A stretch of 64,000 nt of DNA from Faecalicatena faecalis (GCF_012524165.2 NZ_JABACJ020000002.1:310001-374000); one strand, 5' to 3'. Shown: positions 35,089-44,766, numbered from the stretch's first letter. Notes: generated from the sequence alone by a model not told the origin. Program-made: numbers and translations.

Positions 35089-36483
35089 ATGAAAAAAAAT
35101 AGTGAAATGTATCAACTTGTTTATGAATATTATGAAACCAGAATTTTACTCGGATTTTATACCTGCCATGATAAACTGCCCTCTATTCCCAAAATCTGTG
35201 AAATCTTTCATTTCGCACCGGTTACGGTCCATACGGCCTTATCCCTTTTGGAAAAAAACGGTTACATAAAACTCTCCGCCCGCAGGACAGCAGAGGTTGT
35301 TTTTGATGCCAGTCCTGAAATACTGCGTCAGAATGCCTTTGATTATTTCATTGTACGACGTCAGGGTGTCATCCAAATTGCCAAATCCGGTGCTCTTTTA
35401 TTAGAGCCCCTATGGATAGAAGGCCTGAGAAGATGGAGCGACGAGGAGTGGAGCGCCCTTTTTGAGGGAATTTTGACCTTCCCTCAAACCCCGTTGTCCA
35501 GTCCGGTGGAATTTTATCTGTTTGCAATCAACGCACTCAACAACCGACTGGCACTCAATCTCCTTTGGGAAGTCATCCGCTATCTCCGCTTTCCATATCT
35601 GGCGAACGGGATGGAAACATTTTCTGAATTACAGGAAATGGACAGCCTGACCAAGGATGAGGCCATCGCGCTCTTCAAAAAAGACGCCAAATCTACTTAT
35701 CTGTGGACTTCACAGAGGCTCTTTCATTTTCTGGATGAAGCTGCCTTAGAAACGTCCTGCGATACCAAGGAGCAGATTCCTTTCTCCTGGAATATTTACC
35801 GGCAGAGGCCCCAGCTGCGTTACTCGCTTTCCTCCCGGCTCATCCGCGAGATCATGCAGGGAAAATATCCAGAGGGCACTTATCTACCGTCCCTTTCCCA
35901 AATGGTAAAATTGTATGGAGTTCCCATGATGACAGTGCGCCGTGCCTTGGAAATCCTAGAAGAGTTTGGATTTACAAAGTCTTACCATGGAAAAGGAACG
36001 CAAGTCTATATCCGTCCGGTGGAACTCGACTTTACCAAATCTCCTATCCAGGAGGGCTGCAGATTCTATCTCGACAGTCTGCAGATTCTTGCGCTGACCA
36101 TACGAGGGATTTCCTTTCATACATGGACCCATGCTGCATCTAAAAAAAAGGAGGCTTTACTGGAAAAATTGTCTTTCCTTTTATCTGAAAAAAAGTGCAG
36201 CCTCTGTATTGAATCCTGCCTGATCTTCATTGAACAGGAAAGTACGCTTCCTATGGTACAGGAATGCTACACAAGGCTCAGGGAACTTTTGACCTGGGGT
36301 TATCCCCTGACGCTGGCAAGATTCAAGAGACAGAACATGGATGAGAAATATGAAACCAGCATTACCAGTATTATCCAATGCCTGACAGAAAAAAGCCCTG
36401 AGAAATTCTCTGCTGCCCTGGAAACACTTCTTCTGGAAGAAGAAAAATATTCCCGCCAATTCTGGACCCCCTATATCAACTAA
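35089..36483 (+). CDS. regulator with two GntR-type winged helices
   Basis: 464 residues. Two GntR DNA-binding units are visible: residues ~5-85 (IPKICEIFHFAPVTVHTALS, LLEKNGYIKLSARRTAEV) and ~245-315 (RLIREIMQGKYPEGTYLPSL, VPMMTVRRALEILEEFGFTK). No known GntR effector domain follows either one. AGGTGATTCC precedes ATG 35089. It is followed by a solute-binding lipoprotein and hybrid kinase gene with their own promoter. Confidence 0.78.
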   Translation: MKKNSEMYQLVYEYYETRILLGFYTCHDKLPSIPKICEIFHFAPVTVHTALSLLEKNGYIKLSARRTAEVVFDASPEILRQNAFDYFIVRRQGVIQIAKSGALLLEPLWIEGLRRWSDEEWSALFEGILTFPQTPLSSPVEFYLFAINALNNRLALNLLWEVIRYLRFPYLANGMETFSELQEMDSLTKDEAIALFKKDAKSTYLWTSQRLFHFLDEAALETSCDTKEQIPFSWNIYRQRPQLRYSLSSRLIREIMQGKYPEGTYLPSLSQMVKLYGVPMMTVRRALEILEEFGFTKSYHGKGTQVYIRPVELDFTKSPIQEGCRFYLDSLQILALTIRGISFHTWTHAASKKKEALLEKLSFLLSEKKCSLCIESCLIFIEQESTLPMVQECYTRLRELLTWGYPLTLARFKRQNMDEKYETSITSIIQCLTEKSPEKFSAALETLLLEEEKYSRQFWTPYIN

Positions 36484-36496
36484 TATCCACTTTAGA

Positions 36497-36523
36497 GGTA
36501 TCACAATTTGTGGTACCTTTTTT
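36497..36523 (+). terminator. terminator of the double-GntR gene
   Basis: GGTATCACA (36497-36505) pairs with TGTGGTACC (36509-36517) with one wobble and is followed by six T residues, 14 bp after the stop. Confidence 0.8.
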
Positions 36524-36562
36524 CATTTTATCAACTCTGTTCACATTAGTGTCAAATTTCCT

Positions 36563-36591
36563 TGTTTTCATCCTGCTTACATGTTACAATG
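36563..36591 (+). promoter_or_regulatory. promoter of the SBP-hybrid kinase genes
   Basis: TTGTTT (36563-36568), 17 bases, TACAAT (36586-36591). About 53 bp upstream of the TTG start at 36645. Confidence 0.6.
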
Positions 36592-36644
36592 AAAAAAATG
36601 AACGGATTTAGCATACGTATAAACACGGATAGGGGAGAATATCA

Positions 36645-37934
36645 TTGAAAGTAAAGCGCATAATCCCTGGTCTTCTGGCATTCCTGATCACAGCAGGAAC
36701 ACTGGGCGGCTGCATGGGCAACAAAAAAGAAACTATGGTGATCGACCTCAATACAAAACCATTGAGCCCAGAGGTTTCCTTGACCTTCTTCGGTTTTAAA
36801 TATGAAGCGCTCAACGTTATGGCGATTGAGCATACCCTTCATCATTTCATGGATGAATACCCGGCCATCACGATTTCTTACGACGGCATTAAGACCCCGG
36901 AATACTTTGAAGTGCTGGAAAAGCGCCTCTCCACCGGCAATGGAAATGATATTTTCATGATCGATCACGAGCGTGTACAAAAGTTTGCAAAGCAAGGATA
37001 TCTGGCTGATCTATCCGATCTTTCGACCCTGGACAATTTTAGCGGCCTTGCAAAGAGCCAGATGTCTGTCGGCGGTACCATAGATTATCTGCCAACCTCG
37101 ATCTCCGCCTTCGGACTTTACTGCAACCTTGATCTATTAGAGGAACACGGACAAAAGATTCCTTCCAACCTGTCAGAACTTAAAGATGTATGTGATTATT
37201 TTGTTTCCACGGGAATCACTCCCATTGTTGCCAATAATGACATCTCTCTTAAGACCGCAGCTATCGGCATAAGCCTGCTCCCCATCTATCAGCAGGATGA
37301 TCCGAAAGCTGCCCTCGACCGTTTAAACAGCAGCCCGGATCAACTGGCTCAGACTTTTCGCCCTGGCTTTAAGTTAGTAGAACAAATGCTGCATAAAGGC
37401 TGGGTAGACCCGTCGGAAGCGCTTGAAACCTCAAAGACCAAGGATGACCTGGCCCTATTCTCCAAAGGAGAACGCCCTTTTATGCTGACTGGAGCCTGGG
37501 CAGTGCCGCGGCTTCGGGATCTGAACCCTGATCTGAACTTTGAAGTGCGTCCCTATCCGATTCTAAGCGATGGCAGTGTCCTTGTCATCAATGTGGACAC
37601 CCGCATCAGCGTGAATGCTGCCAGTCCTCACCTGGATGAAGCCAAAAAGTTCGTAGAATATCTGACTCAGAGTGATTCCATGTGGGAATTTGTGAACAGC
37701 CAGAGCTCTTTCAGCCCTTTAAAGGAAAACCGGCTGGCAGAGGATCAAGCCATCCAGTCCCTCGGACCTTATCTGAACAATGGTTACAGTGTCATTGGTT
37801 CCGACGACAATCTGAACTGCCCTCTCTGGGAGATTTCCCGGAAATGTATCCTAGGGATGCTCAATGGCGATGATGCCGACAGAGCAGTATCTCATATGGA
37901 AGAATTGATTGCCGAATGGAGTGCAACAAATTAG
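36645..37934 (+). CDS. extracellular solute-binding lipoprotein (family 1-like)
   Basis: 429 residues with a TTG start after AGGGGAG. Signal peptide RIIPGLLAFLITAGTLGGC ends in lipobox LGGC. The remainder has the two-lobe sugar-binding-protein layout (ITISYDGIKTPEYFEVLEKR, FMLTGAWAVPRLRD, and the C-terminal AKKFVEYLTQSDSMWEF). No permease or ATPase genes follow; instead a membrane histidine kinase starts 12 bp later, so the protein may present a ligand to that sensor rather than to a transporter (inference). Confidence 0.85.
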   Translation: MKVKRIIPGLLAFLITAGTLGGCMGNKKETMVIDLNTKPLSPEVSLTFFGFKYEALNVMAIEHTLHHFMDEYPAITISYDGIKTPEYFEVLEKRLSTGNGNDIFMIDHERVQKFAKQGYLADLSDLSTLDNFSGLAKSQMSVGGTIDYLPTSISAFGLYCNLDLLEEHGQKIPSNLSELKDVCDYFVSTGITPIVANNDISLKTAAIGISLLPIYQQDDPKAALDRLNSSPDQLAQTFRPGFKLVEQMLHKGWVDPSEALETSKTKDDLALFSKGERPFMLTGAWAVPRLRDLNPDLNFEVRPYPILSDGSVLVINVDTRISVNAASPHLDEAKKFVEYLTQSDSMWEFVNSQSSFSPLKENRLAEDQAIQSLGPYLNNGYSVIGSDDNLNCPLWEISRKCILGMLNGDDADRAVSHMEELIAEWSATN

Positions 37935-37946
37935 GAGTGTAGCAAA

Positions 37947-40061
37947 ATGAAGGCTAAATACAAAAACAGAGGATGGTTCCTCATCATCCTTTCCATTATC
38001 ATCCTCCTTATCAGTGGATTTTTCTATCTTAGGAGCGTACAACGTTCTCTCTGGGAAAAGTCCCTCACAGATATTCTGGAGGTGACCACGCAGGGACGCC
38101 ATGCATTGGATACCTACATTGAAAAAGACATGGAAATGCTCAGCTTAATCGTCGCAGAAGCTGCTGCCCAAGATCCCCAAAATGAGGAGGCGCTGTCTCA
38201 GTGCATGAAATCAAGCGGCACGTCAGATTCCTCTTATATCTGTGTCAACCTGGATTCGGGAATGCTCTACACAGGCTTTTTAAATAGGGGCTATTCTTTG
38301 AACGATGAACAGCTTGCCATGCTTTCTGTGCTACAGGGAAAAGGCATCCGGGAGCCATTTCTGGATGGCCGAACCGGTGTCTGGACGCTTGGTTATTATG
38401 AAACATTCACCTGGCCTGATGGAACGAAGGGACTGGTTCAAAAAACACAGCCTCTTTCTGAAATCGCAGAGCGCTTTTCCCTCTCCTTTTATAATGATAC
38501 CGGTTTCTCCTATGTGGTGAATCAGGACGGCGATATCCTCCTGCGTTCCATGCACCGCAACAGTAACCGGACCTTTCACAACCTGTTCGATATCATTGAC
38601 CTACAGGGCAACGATGCGCAACAGGTCAAAGCCTTTGAATCGGCTCTGAAAGCTGGTAACAGAGGCGTTGCCCGCTTCTGGTATCAGGAAGAAGAATATA
38701 TTTTCTGTTATGTTCCTATGAAGAACGCACCCGACTGGTATGTTGTATCCATAATCCCCAACCACGTCATCATGGAACAGGCTAACAGCATTGTGAAGGA
38801 TTCTCAGGTTTTCCTGATTCTGATTCTGGGCGCTTCCGTCGTGATGGCCGCATTTTTCATCCTTTACCGCAATTCCACCCGCCAGATTCTACTGGCAGAG
38901 GAAAAAGCCCGCAAGGCCGCAGAAAGCGCTAATATTGCCAAGAGCCGCTTTTTGTCCAACATGTCCCACGATATCCGTACCCCCATGAATGCCGTGCTGG
39001 GCATGACAAATCTGGCGTTGGAACACATAGATGAACCTGACAGACTCCAGGGATATTTAGAGAATATCAATGTGTCTGGTCAGCTCTTAGTGGGCCTGAT
39101 CAACGATATTCTGGATATGTCCAAGATTGAAAGTGGAAAAATGACTTTGAACATTGACACTGCTTCTCTCGATATGGTGCTGGAAAAGATCGTTAAAATC
39201 ATTCAGCCGACAGCAGCAAAAAAGAATTTAAGTTTTGATATTCAGCTTCATAGAGTTGAGCATAAGACACTCTGTTTTGATGTCCTGCGTCTCAATCAGA
39301 TCCTGATCAACCTGCTTTCCAATGCAGTGAAGTTTACCCCGGAAAATGGTTCCATCCGCATGGATATCACGGAATCCCCTTCCGAAAAGAAAGACCACGC
39401 ACATCTGACTTTTTGTATTGCAGATACGGGAATCGGAATGAGCCAGGAATTTAAAGACCATATCTTCGACTCCTTCACAAGAGAACAAAATGACCATGTC
39501 AACAAAATCGAAGGCAGCGGCCTTGGAATGGCAATTTCTAAAATGATCGTGGATATGATGGAAGGCACCATCAAAGTGGACAGCGAGGCTGGAAAGGGGA
39601 CCATCTTTACGGTCGATCTGGATTTCCTTATTCCCGATGAGATACCAATATTCCAGCCATCTGATGAGAAGATTAATCTGTCAGGCAGACACATCCTGCT
39701 TGCTGATGACAACGCCATTAATCAGCAAATAGCTTATGAACTGCTGACCGAACTGGGTGCAATCGTCACAACTGCAGATGATGGACTTGTCTGCACACAG
39801 GAATTCGAGAACTCCCCTGCCGGCTATTTCGATCTCATTCTGATGGATATTCAAATGCCGAATATGAACGGGTATGAAGCAACAGAAAAAATTCGGGAAA
39901 TGGACCGCCCGGATGCAGCCCAAATTCCCATCTTCGCCTTGACAGCAGACGCATTTGCAGAAGATATCGCTGCAGCAAAAAAGGCCGGGATGAACAGCCA
40001 CCTGGCAAAACCACTGGATATCCCGGGAATGATGCGGGAAATTCAGAAATATGTGAAGTAA
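37947..40061 (+). CDS. hybrid sensor histidine kinase with Cache-like sensor and receiver
   Basis: 704 residues. TM1 residues ~9-29; extracellular Cache-like domain ~32-285 (FSYVVNQDGDILLRS, YVVSIIPNHVIMEQ); TM2 ~289-309; HisKA with phospho-His341 (FLSNMSHDIRTPMNAVLG); ATPase with N box LLSNAVKFTPENG and G boxes ADTGIGM, GSGLGMAI; receiver ~565-700 with the phospho-Asp in LMDIQMPNMNG and Lys in LAKPLD. No DNA-binding output domain. AGGAG precedes ATG 37947; co-transcribed with the solute-binding lipoprotein. Confidence 0.92.
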   Translation: MKAKYKNRGWFLIILSIIILLISGFFYLRSVQRSLWEKSLTDILEVTTQGRHALDTYIEKDMEMLSLIVAEAAAQDPQNEEALSQCMKSSGTSDSSYICVNLDSGMLYTGFLNRGYSLNDEQLAMLSVLQGKGIREPFLDGRTGVWTLGYYETFTWPDGTKGLVQKTQPLSEIAERFSLSFYNDTGFSYVVNQDGDILLRSMHRNSNRTFHNLFDIIDLQGNDAQQVKAFESALKAGNRGVARFWYQEEEYIFCYVPMKNAPDWYVVSIIPNHVIMEQANSIVKDSQVFLILILGASVVMAAFFILYRNSTRQILLAEEKARKAAESANIAKSRFLSNMSHDIRTPMNAVLGMTNLALEHIDEPDRLQGYLENINVSGQLLVGLINDILDMSKIESGKMTLNIDTASLDMVLEKIVKIIQPTAAKKNLSFDIQLHRVEHKTLCFDVLRLNQILINLLSNAVKFTPENGSIRMDITESPSEKKDHAHLTFCIADTGIGMSQEFKDHIFDSFTREQNDHVNKIEGSGLGMAISKMIVDMMEGTIKVDSEAGKGTIFTVDLDFLIPDEIPIFQPSDEKINLSGRHILLADDNAINQQIAYELLTELGAIVTTADDGLVCTQEFENSPAGYFDLILMDIQMPNMNGYEATEKIREMDRPDAAQIPIFALTADAFAEDIAAAKKAGMNSHLAKPLDIPGMMREIQKYVK

Positions 40062-40147
40062 TAAAGGGGCTGTCGCTTTAACGATGATATGCTCCCTTCT
40101 AGGTAGACAAGTTATCATACCCACAAACTGCTTTCTACAAGAAAACT

Positions 40148-40188
40148 GCCAGCGCAGGACAGAATTTCTTCCTCCCAGCTGGCCTTTT
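40148..40188 (+). terminator. possible terminator between convergent kinase and alcohol dehydrogenase genes
   Basis: GCCAGC (40148-40153) and GCTGGC (40178-40183) can pair over a 24-base loop with TTTTT just after on the plus strand. The long loop makes it weak. Confidence 0.4.
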
Positions 40189-40248
40189 TCCTGCTTATCT
40201 TCACTTTTACACTTAATCTGTCAATATCCCTTGTTTACATATCTTCTC

Positions 40249-41376
40249 TTAAGGTCTTAAAATAACCTTTATACAATTATCCTCTTTTTTATCAAAAATA
40301 CTATAGGCGTGGCTCCCTTCTTCCAAAGAAAGTGTATGGGTTATGATATCTGTCGCATCAAATTCACCTTTTTGAATTTTCTGCAACAATAAATCAACAT
40401 ATCTGGTTGCAGGGCACTGTCCCATTTTTATAGAAACATTCTTGGAAAAGAAGTTTCCAAGAGGAAAATTATTGTATTTATTGCCATATACTCCAATTAA
40501 CGCGACTGTCCCGGTTTTTCTGATACACTGGGAAGCCATTTCTATCGCTGATTTGGACCCGCCCTGTAATTTGAGCGCAGTTTCAATTTTTTCCACGACC
40601 GAGGTTTTTCCGTCCAGCCCGACACAATCAATGACACAGTGAGCTCCGCCATGTGTCATTTCTTTTATATATTCCCCTACCTGTTCGTATTCTTCAAAGT
40701 TTAAAGCTTCTACACCATAACTTCTTGCATGTTCCAGACGATATCCTACGCGGTCGACTGCAATGATCCTGCCTGCACCTTTCTGGATACACCACTTGAT
40801 TGTCATCAGTCCTACCGGTCCGCAGCCTAGTACAACTACGGTGTCTCCTGCCTTAACATTTGCAATTTCCGTTCCCCAATAAGACGTGGGTAGGACATCT
40901 GTGACGAATAGAACCTGCTCATCCGTTAATCCCTCCGGTACTTTTTTGGGCCCTACATTGGCATAGGGAACCCTGATGTATTCGGCTTGTCCTCCGGCAT
41001 AATTTCCGTGATATTTACTATAACCTAATAATCCGCCGGATTCCCCGTAATCATTGGAATGATCACACTGGCTGAATTCTCCCCTGTCGCAGAATTCACA
41101 ATGCCCGCATGCCACAGGAAAAGGGATCACCACTCTGTCGCCTTTCTTTAAATTTTTAACTTCCTTACCAACCTCTTCGACAATCCCCATTGTCTCGTGA
41201 CCCAACACATATCCGTCATACATGCCTTTTACTAAACCATGCACTAAATGTAGATCTGATCCGCAAATGGCTGTGGAAGTAACTTTTACAATAATGTCAT
41301 CTTCCTTTTCAATCCTTGGGTCTTCTACTTTTCTGCATTCCACTTTTTGTATTCCATCGAATACGATCGCCTTCAT
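40249..41376 (-). CDS. zinc-dependent alcohol dehydrogenase family protein
   Basis: 375 residues, medium-chain dehydrogenase. Catalytic zinc Cys in TAICGSDLHLVHG and GHETMGIVEEVG; structural zinc CGHCEFCDRGEFSQCD; Rossmann loop VVLGCGPVGLMTIKWCIQKG. It resembles the formaldehyde-dehydrogenase/FDH-like branch in the long LFVTDVLPTSYWGTEIANV segment. Substrate not certain. AGGAGG precedes ATG 41376. Confidence 0.9.
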   Translation of the reverse strand: MKAIVFDGIQKVECRKVEDPRIEKEDDIIVKVTSTAICGSDLHLVHGLVKGMYDGYVLGHETMGIVEEVGKEVKNLKKGDRVVIPFPVACGHCEFCDRGEFSQCDHSNDYGESGGLLGYSKYHGNYAGGQAEYIRVPYANVGPKKVPEGLTDEQVLFVTDVLPTSYWGTEIANVKAGDTVVVLGCGPVGLMTIKWCIQKGAGRIIAVDRVGYRLEHARSYGVEALNFEEYEQVGEYIKEMTHGGAHCVIDCVGLDGKTSVVEKIETALKLQGGSKSAIEMASQCIRKTGTVALIGVYGNKYNNFPLGNFFSKNVSIKMGQCPATRYVDLLLQKIQKGEFDATDIITHTLSLEEGSHAYSIFDKKEDNCIKVILRP

Positions 41377-41511
41377 TGTAATACCTCCTGATGTTGTTTA
41401 GAGGTATTATTTGTAGCTGGGGCAAAAATATGCTAAGGAGAGACCATATCGAATCATACTGAATGCGGTGCAGCTACCAGGTAATTTCCTGCGTAAATGC
41501 TTTCATCCCTC

Positions 41512-42258
41512 TTATTTCGGACAAATATATCTTGCTTTTCCCTTACTCTTCTTACCATACTCTATGGCCTCTTTTGGGCAGCGGCAGATACAGGCCATAC
41601 AGTGAGTGCAGTTATCTCCCCATACCGGCTTTCCCTTTTCAAGACGAATATTGGAAAGGGGACATTGGGTCACACATTTCCCACATGAAATACAGGAATC
41701 CAAAGCGTAAAACTTCTTACTATGCACGAACACAGGATAGAATACAGGGTTTATCACCGTACTGCTTATTTTATCCACGATTCCCCTCTTTGGCTCCAAA
41801 AATGCTGCACCATTCTTGATACTGGCGGCTGTCTCTTCTATGATTCCTTCCGCATCCTGGATGATCCGCAGTGCTTCTTCCTTTGAAGGCGTCCCGAACA
41901 TGGCAATATAATTCTCAGGCATGACAATCTCCTGACATCCCATATACCTCATGCCTTTCTCTTCGCATAATATTTTCAAATACTTCCCTGCATTCCCAAT
42001 ACTTCCGCCGCAGGTCAGAATGAAGTAGATCTGCTTATTTCCAGTCAATTTTGTTCTTCTCAGCCATTCTTCTACAATTCTTGGAATTCTCCATGAATAG
42101 GTAGGTGCCACAACCACCCAGGGCCTGTCTGAACTCAAATCCGAAAAATCATGCCCACGGATTCTATCAAATAGATTGATTACCTCATCGTCAATCAGCT
42201 GCCCGGTTCTCTTTGCAACAAATTCACTGTTTCCTGTTCCTGAAAAATATATAATCAT
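41512..42258 (-). CDS. EFR1-family flavodoxin-ferredoxin protein
   Basis: 248 residues. The N-terminal flavodoxin fold starts IIYFSGTGNSEFVAKRTGQ; the C-terminal part has two 4Fe-4S sets, CISCGKCVTQCP and CTHCMACICRCP. These fused electron carriers are common in gut Clostridia. Partner unknown; it lies among other redox genes on the same strand. Confidence 0.88.
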   Translation of the reverse strand: MIIYFSGTGNSEFVAKRTGQLIDDEVINLFDRIRGHDFSDLSSDRPWVVVAPTYSWRIPRIVEEWLRRTKLTGNKQIYFILTCGGSIGNAGKYLKILCEEKGMRYMGCQEIVMPENYIAMFGTPSKEEALRIIQDAEGIIEETAASIKNGAAFLEPKRGIVDKISSTVINPVFYPVFVHSKKFYALDSCISCGKCVTQCPLSNIRLEKGKPVWGDNCTHCMACICRCPKEAIEYGKKSKGKARYICPK

Positions 42259-42391
42259 AATTATGAGTCCTTTTCCTTTAGATTTTATATTATTGTGACA
42301 GTATCAGTTACACTTATATCTTCTGACTGAATATCAAGAACAGATATCTGCCAGATTTTTATGCAATAAAACCTCATACCAACTTTCTTCT

Positions 42392-42937
42392 TTACCAATG
42401 ATTATAACTCAGGACTTCGTCCAAATCCTTCCTTATCTTTCTGCGTGGCTCACCGCTTTTAGCCGGATATCCCACAGTAATGATCAAACGTACCGCCCGC
42501 TCCTTAGGAATCCCAAATGCCTGGTGCAGCTTTTCCTGATTCATTGTACCAATCATGCAGGTTCCCAACCCTAACGATGTAGCTTCATAGCATAATCCCA
42601 TCGCTGCCATCCCAATATCCATTTGTGCAAAATGCTGGGATCCGTAATGTTCTGCAACTCCAGGTTTTAAATGCCCCTCTTCCTCACAGATTAAAATAAA
42701 AGCCGGCACTTTTGCTCCCCATGGACATCCAGTCAGTCCATGATCATCAAACGCTTCTACTACTTTTGCATGTGCCTCCGGTTCATCCACGATAATAAAA
42801 TGCCACGGCTGTGAATTGCAGCCACTTGGAGCCATTCGTGCCACGTCGACCAAATGAGTCAGTAACTCACGCGGCACCTTTTTATTACTGTAAATTCTGC
42901 AGCTTTCTCTTGCTGCCTGTAAGTTTTCAAAATCCAT
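42392..42937 (-). CDS. nitroreductase-family FMN protein
   Basis: 181 residues. SCRIYSNKKVPRELLTHLVD, the FMN-site segment RMAPSGCNSQPWHFIIVD, LGTCMIGTMN and LIITVGYPA are typical of small nitroreductases. Start chosen at ATG 42937 after AGGAGAG; upstream in-frame codons lie in the neighbouring gene. A decayed second copy lies at 55629-56172 with matching 3' flank. Confidence 0.9.
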   Translation of the reverse strand: MDFENLQAARESCRIYSNKKVPRELLTHLVDVARMAPSGCNSQPWHFIIVDEPEAHAKVVEAFDDHGLTGCPWGAKVPAFILICEEEGHLKPGVAEHYGSQHFAQMDIGMAAMGLCYEATSLGLGTCMIGTMNQEKLHQAFGIPKERAVRLIITVGYPAKSGEPRRKIRKDLDEVLSYNHW

Positions 42938-43004
42938 GTCATTCTCTCCTTTTCCTGCCAGATTTAAAAATTTTATAGTCATTTTCTCATATTCATTTTG
43001 TAAA

Positions 43005-43829
43005 TTAACAGCAGCACTTTTCCGGGGAACAGCCTGCCTTTTTCTTTGCTTTCCCTTCAAAGAAAACACGCAGATTTTCAGGCAGTTCATAACAGCAACA
43101 ATCCGTCTCCGGTCCGGTAGCAAACATATTTCTAAGAATCGCTTCGGCAAGCATCTGTTTCGGCGGAAGTTCATATAACTTTCCTTCATACTCAAACACA
43201 CGGCAGTCCACATCCGTCCCGCTGATCTGACTACAGCAGCCGCAACTGGATTCACTCACCTCACTGCATATATCCACACCATTCACCCGGACTGTCGGGG
43301 AGGATAAAAACCGATGCTTTACCGCAAGCTGTTCCGTAGAAATCTCAACCTTATGATACTCTATAGAATATCCTGCCAGATTCAAGGCAGGCGTCAATTC
43401 CTCAATTACCTCCTCCAATATCTGATCCGTGCCAATACACCGTTCACATACCTGCAGATCCAGAAAAAGATAATCTATCTGCACTGTCTTCCCGGACGAA
43501 CCGCACTCGGAAGAACTGCACTCGGAAGAACTGCACCCAGATGAACCACACCCACAGGAACAGCCTGCAGATTCTTCTTTTATAATCAGGGTATCCTTCT
43601 CTACATTGCAGGGCGGAGTCCACCCCGTATCATCTCCGGCATATACAATCGCCCCTGTCGGGCAAAGATTTCCACACCCATGGCAATGGTTCACACAATT
43701 CTCCGGCCGTATTACCACAGGTAACGGAGCCTTAGAAGAATCGAATACCCCATGTGTGCATTGGTTTATACATTTTCCACACTTAATACATCCCGCATAA
43801 TCAATTACAGGATACCATCTTTCAGCCAT
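43005..43829 (-). CDS. ferredoxin-DUF2703 fusion, cysteine-rich
   Basis: 274 residues. N-terminus: two 4Fe-4S sets, CIKCGKCINQCTHG and CVNHCHGCGNLCPTG. Middle: a Cys/Ser linker (CSCGCGSSGCSSSEC and on) encoded by 15-bp tandem repeats. C-terminus: a thioredoxin-like DUF2703 domain with CERC (in LDLQVCERCIGTD) and SPTVRVNGVDI, ending CCC. DUF2703 proteins often occur with metal or arsenic genes, but no arsenic gene is here. Function unknown; likely metal or thiol redox handling. Confidence 0.82.
   Translation of the reverse strand: MAERWYPVIDYAGCIKCGKCINQCTHGVFDSSKAPLPVVIRPENCVNHCHGCGNLCPTGAIVYAGDDTGWTPPCNVEKDTLIIKEESAGCSCGCGSSGCSSSECSSSECGSSGKTVQIDYLFLDLQVCERCIGTDQILEEVIEELTPALNLAGYSIEYHKVEISTEQLAVKHRFLSSPTVRVNGVDICSEVSESSCGCCSQISGTDVDCRVFEYEGKLYELPPKQMLAEAILRNMFATGPETDCCCYELPENLRVFFEGKAKKKAGCSPEKCCC
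43503..43547. repeat. 15-bp tandem repeat in the cysteine-rich linker
   Basis: GCACTCGGAAGAACT occurs perfectly at 43503-43517 and 43518-43532, followed by a diverged third unit. Each unit codes for a five-residue SSSEC-like block, so slippage could change the number of cysteines. Confidence 0.8.
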
Positions 43830-43894
43830 AACCTTATTCCTCCTCTAAAATCAAATACAACTGTCTGTTAGTTCACCACATTGTCCACTGGCGT

Positions 43895-44500
43895 TCATTT
43901 TTTTGCGGAAAAAAATAACACTGTGCCAGCTATGTTGGATTCAATCTCAGTAAATCCAGCCGATTCAAAAAATAGCCGAATTTCCTTTTGACTATACACT
44001 CTCACATCACCTGTTTTCGTAAATGGATATACCACCGTGTTGGCAAGCCACCGCACCACCGGAGAAAAAAATGGCTCAGCCATAAAAACCTTTCCATTCT
44101 TTTTCAAAATCCGCATACATTCATTGGCAAAGGCCTGAGGTGTTTCAAAGTGATGGAATGCACAGGACACCGTTATGAGATCCATACTCTCGTTTTCAAA
44201 CCCAAGAGGCGCACAGGACCCCACTGCAAATGTGCAGTCCGGATATCTTTCTCTGGCGGCGTTAATCATATTTTCAGAAATATCTATTCCAAACGCATCG
44301 ACTTTCGCCTTTTTGGAAAGTTCTCCAAGCAAATGCCCATTACCACAGGCAATGTCCAGAATGTGATCTCCGTCTCTGAGCACAGCCTTTTTAATAATCT
44401 CTTCTTTATGGGATCTTGTATAATTGCCCTCCGGGGTTGAATCATATTCCCATGCCATCTCGTTATATACACTTCGGGACTGTTCCGTCTTTTTTCCCAT
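43895..44500 (-). CDS. class I SAM-dependent methyltransferase
   Basis: 201 residues. SAM motif I ILDIACGNGHLLGELS, motif II DAFGIDISENMINAAR, CAFHHFETPQAFANEC and LKKNGKVFMAEPFF place it in the UbiE/MenG-like group. It lacks the cysteines of arsenite methyltransferases. Substrate unknown. Its start overlaps the end of a truncated MerR gene. Confidence 0.88.
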   Translation of the reverse strand: MGKKTEQSRSVYNEMAWEYDSTPEGNYTRSHKEEIIKKAVLRDGDHILDIACGNGHLLGELSKKAKVDAFGIDISENMINAARERYPDCTFAVGSCAPLGFENESMDLITVSCAFHHFETPQAFANECMRILKKNGKVFMAEPFFSPVVRWLANTVVYPFTKTGDVRVYSQKEIRLFFESAGFTEIESNIAGTVLFFSAKK

Positions 44501-44732
44501 ATTCCTCCCCCAAAAATTCTATCTCTGTTTCATAATATGTTATCTTTCTATCCAGATTTTCCAGATAATCCGCCCACTTTTTCTGTTCAGCCAGCACTAC
44601 TTTTCTATGCTCACTCAGAAGTTCCTTACGCTCCCGCATAGTCTCATCGCCCTGATAACGTAAATCAGAATAATGCCGAATGTCCCGCAGGAGCATTCCT
44701 GTATCTTTCAGACGTTTGATGAACTTTACCAC
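44463..44732 (-). pseudogene. MerR-family regulator lacking its DNA-binding N-terminus
   Basis: 89 residues: FIKRLKDTGMLLRDIRHYSD and the helical dimerisation part ERKELLSEHRKVVLAEQKKW match residues ~50-130 of MerR regulators; the winged-helix N-terminus (MYTIGEVA-like) is absent and upstream DNA does not encode it in any frame. The only start is GTG 44732. Almost certainly a relic of a regulator of the neighbouring CMD gene. Confidence 0.75.
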
Positions 44733-44766
44733 TTTCTAAAACTTTCTAAAACCCACTAAAAAGTTC

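Noticed and set aside
43895..44500. Arsenite methyltransferase beside a DUF2703 protein
   Set aside because: The conserved ArsM cysteines are missing, and no arsenic resistance gene is adjacent.
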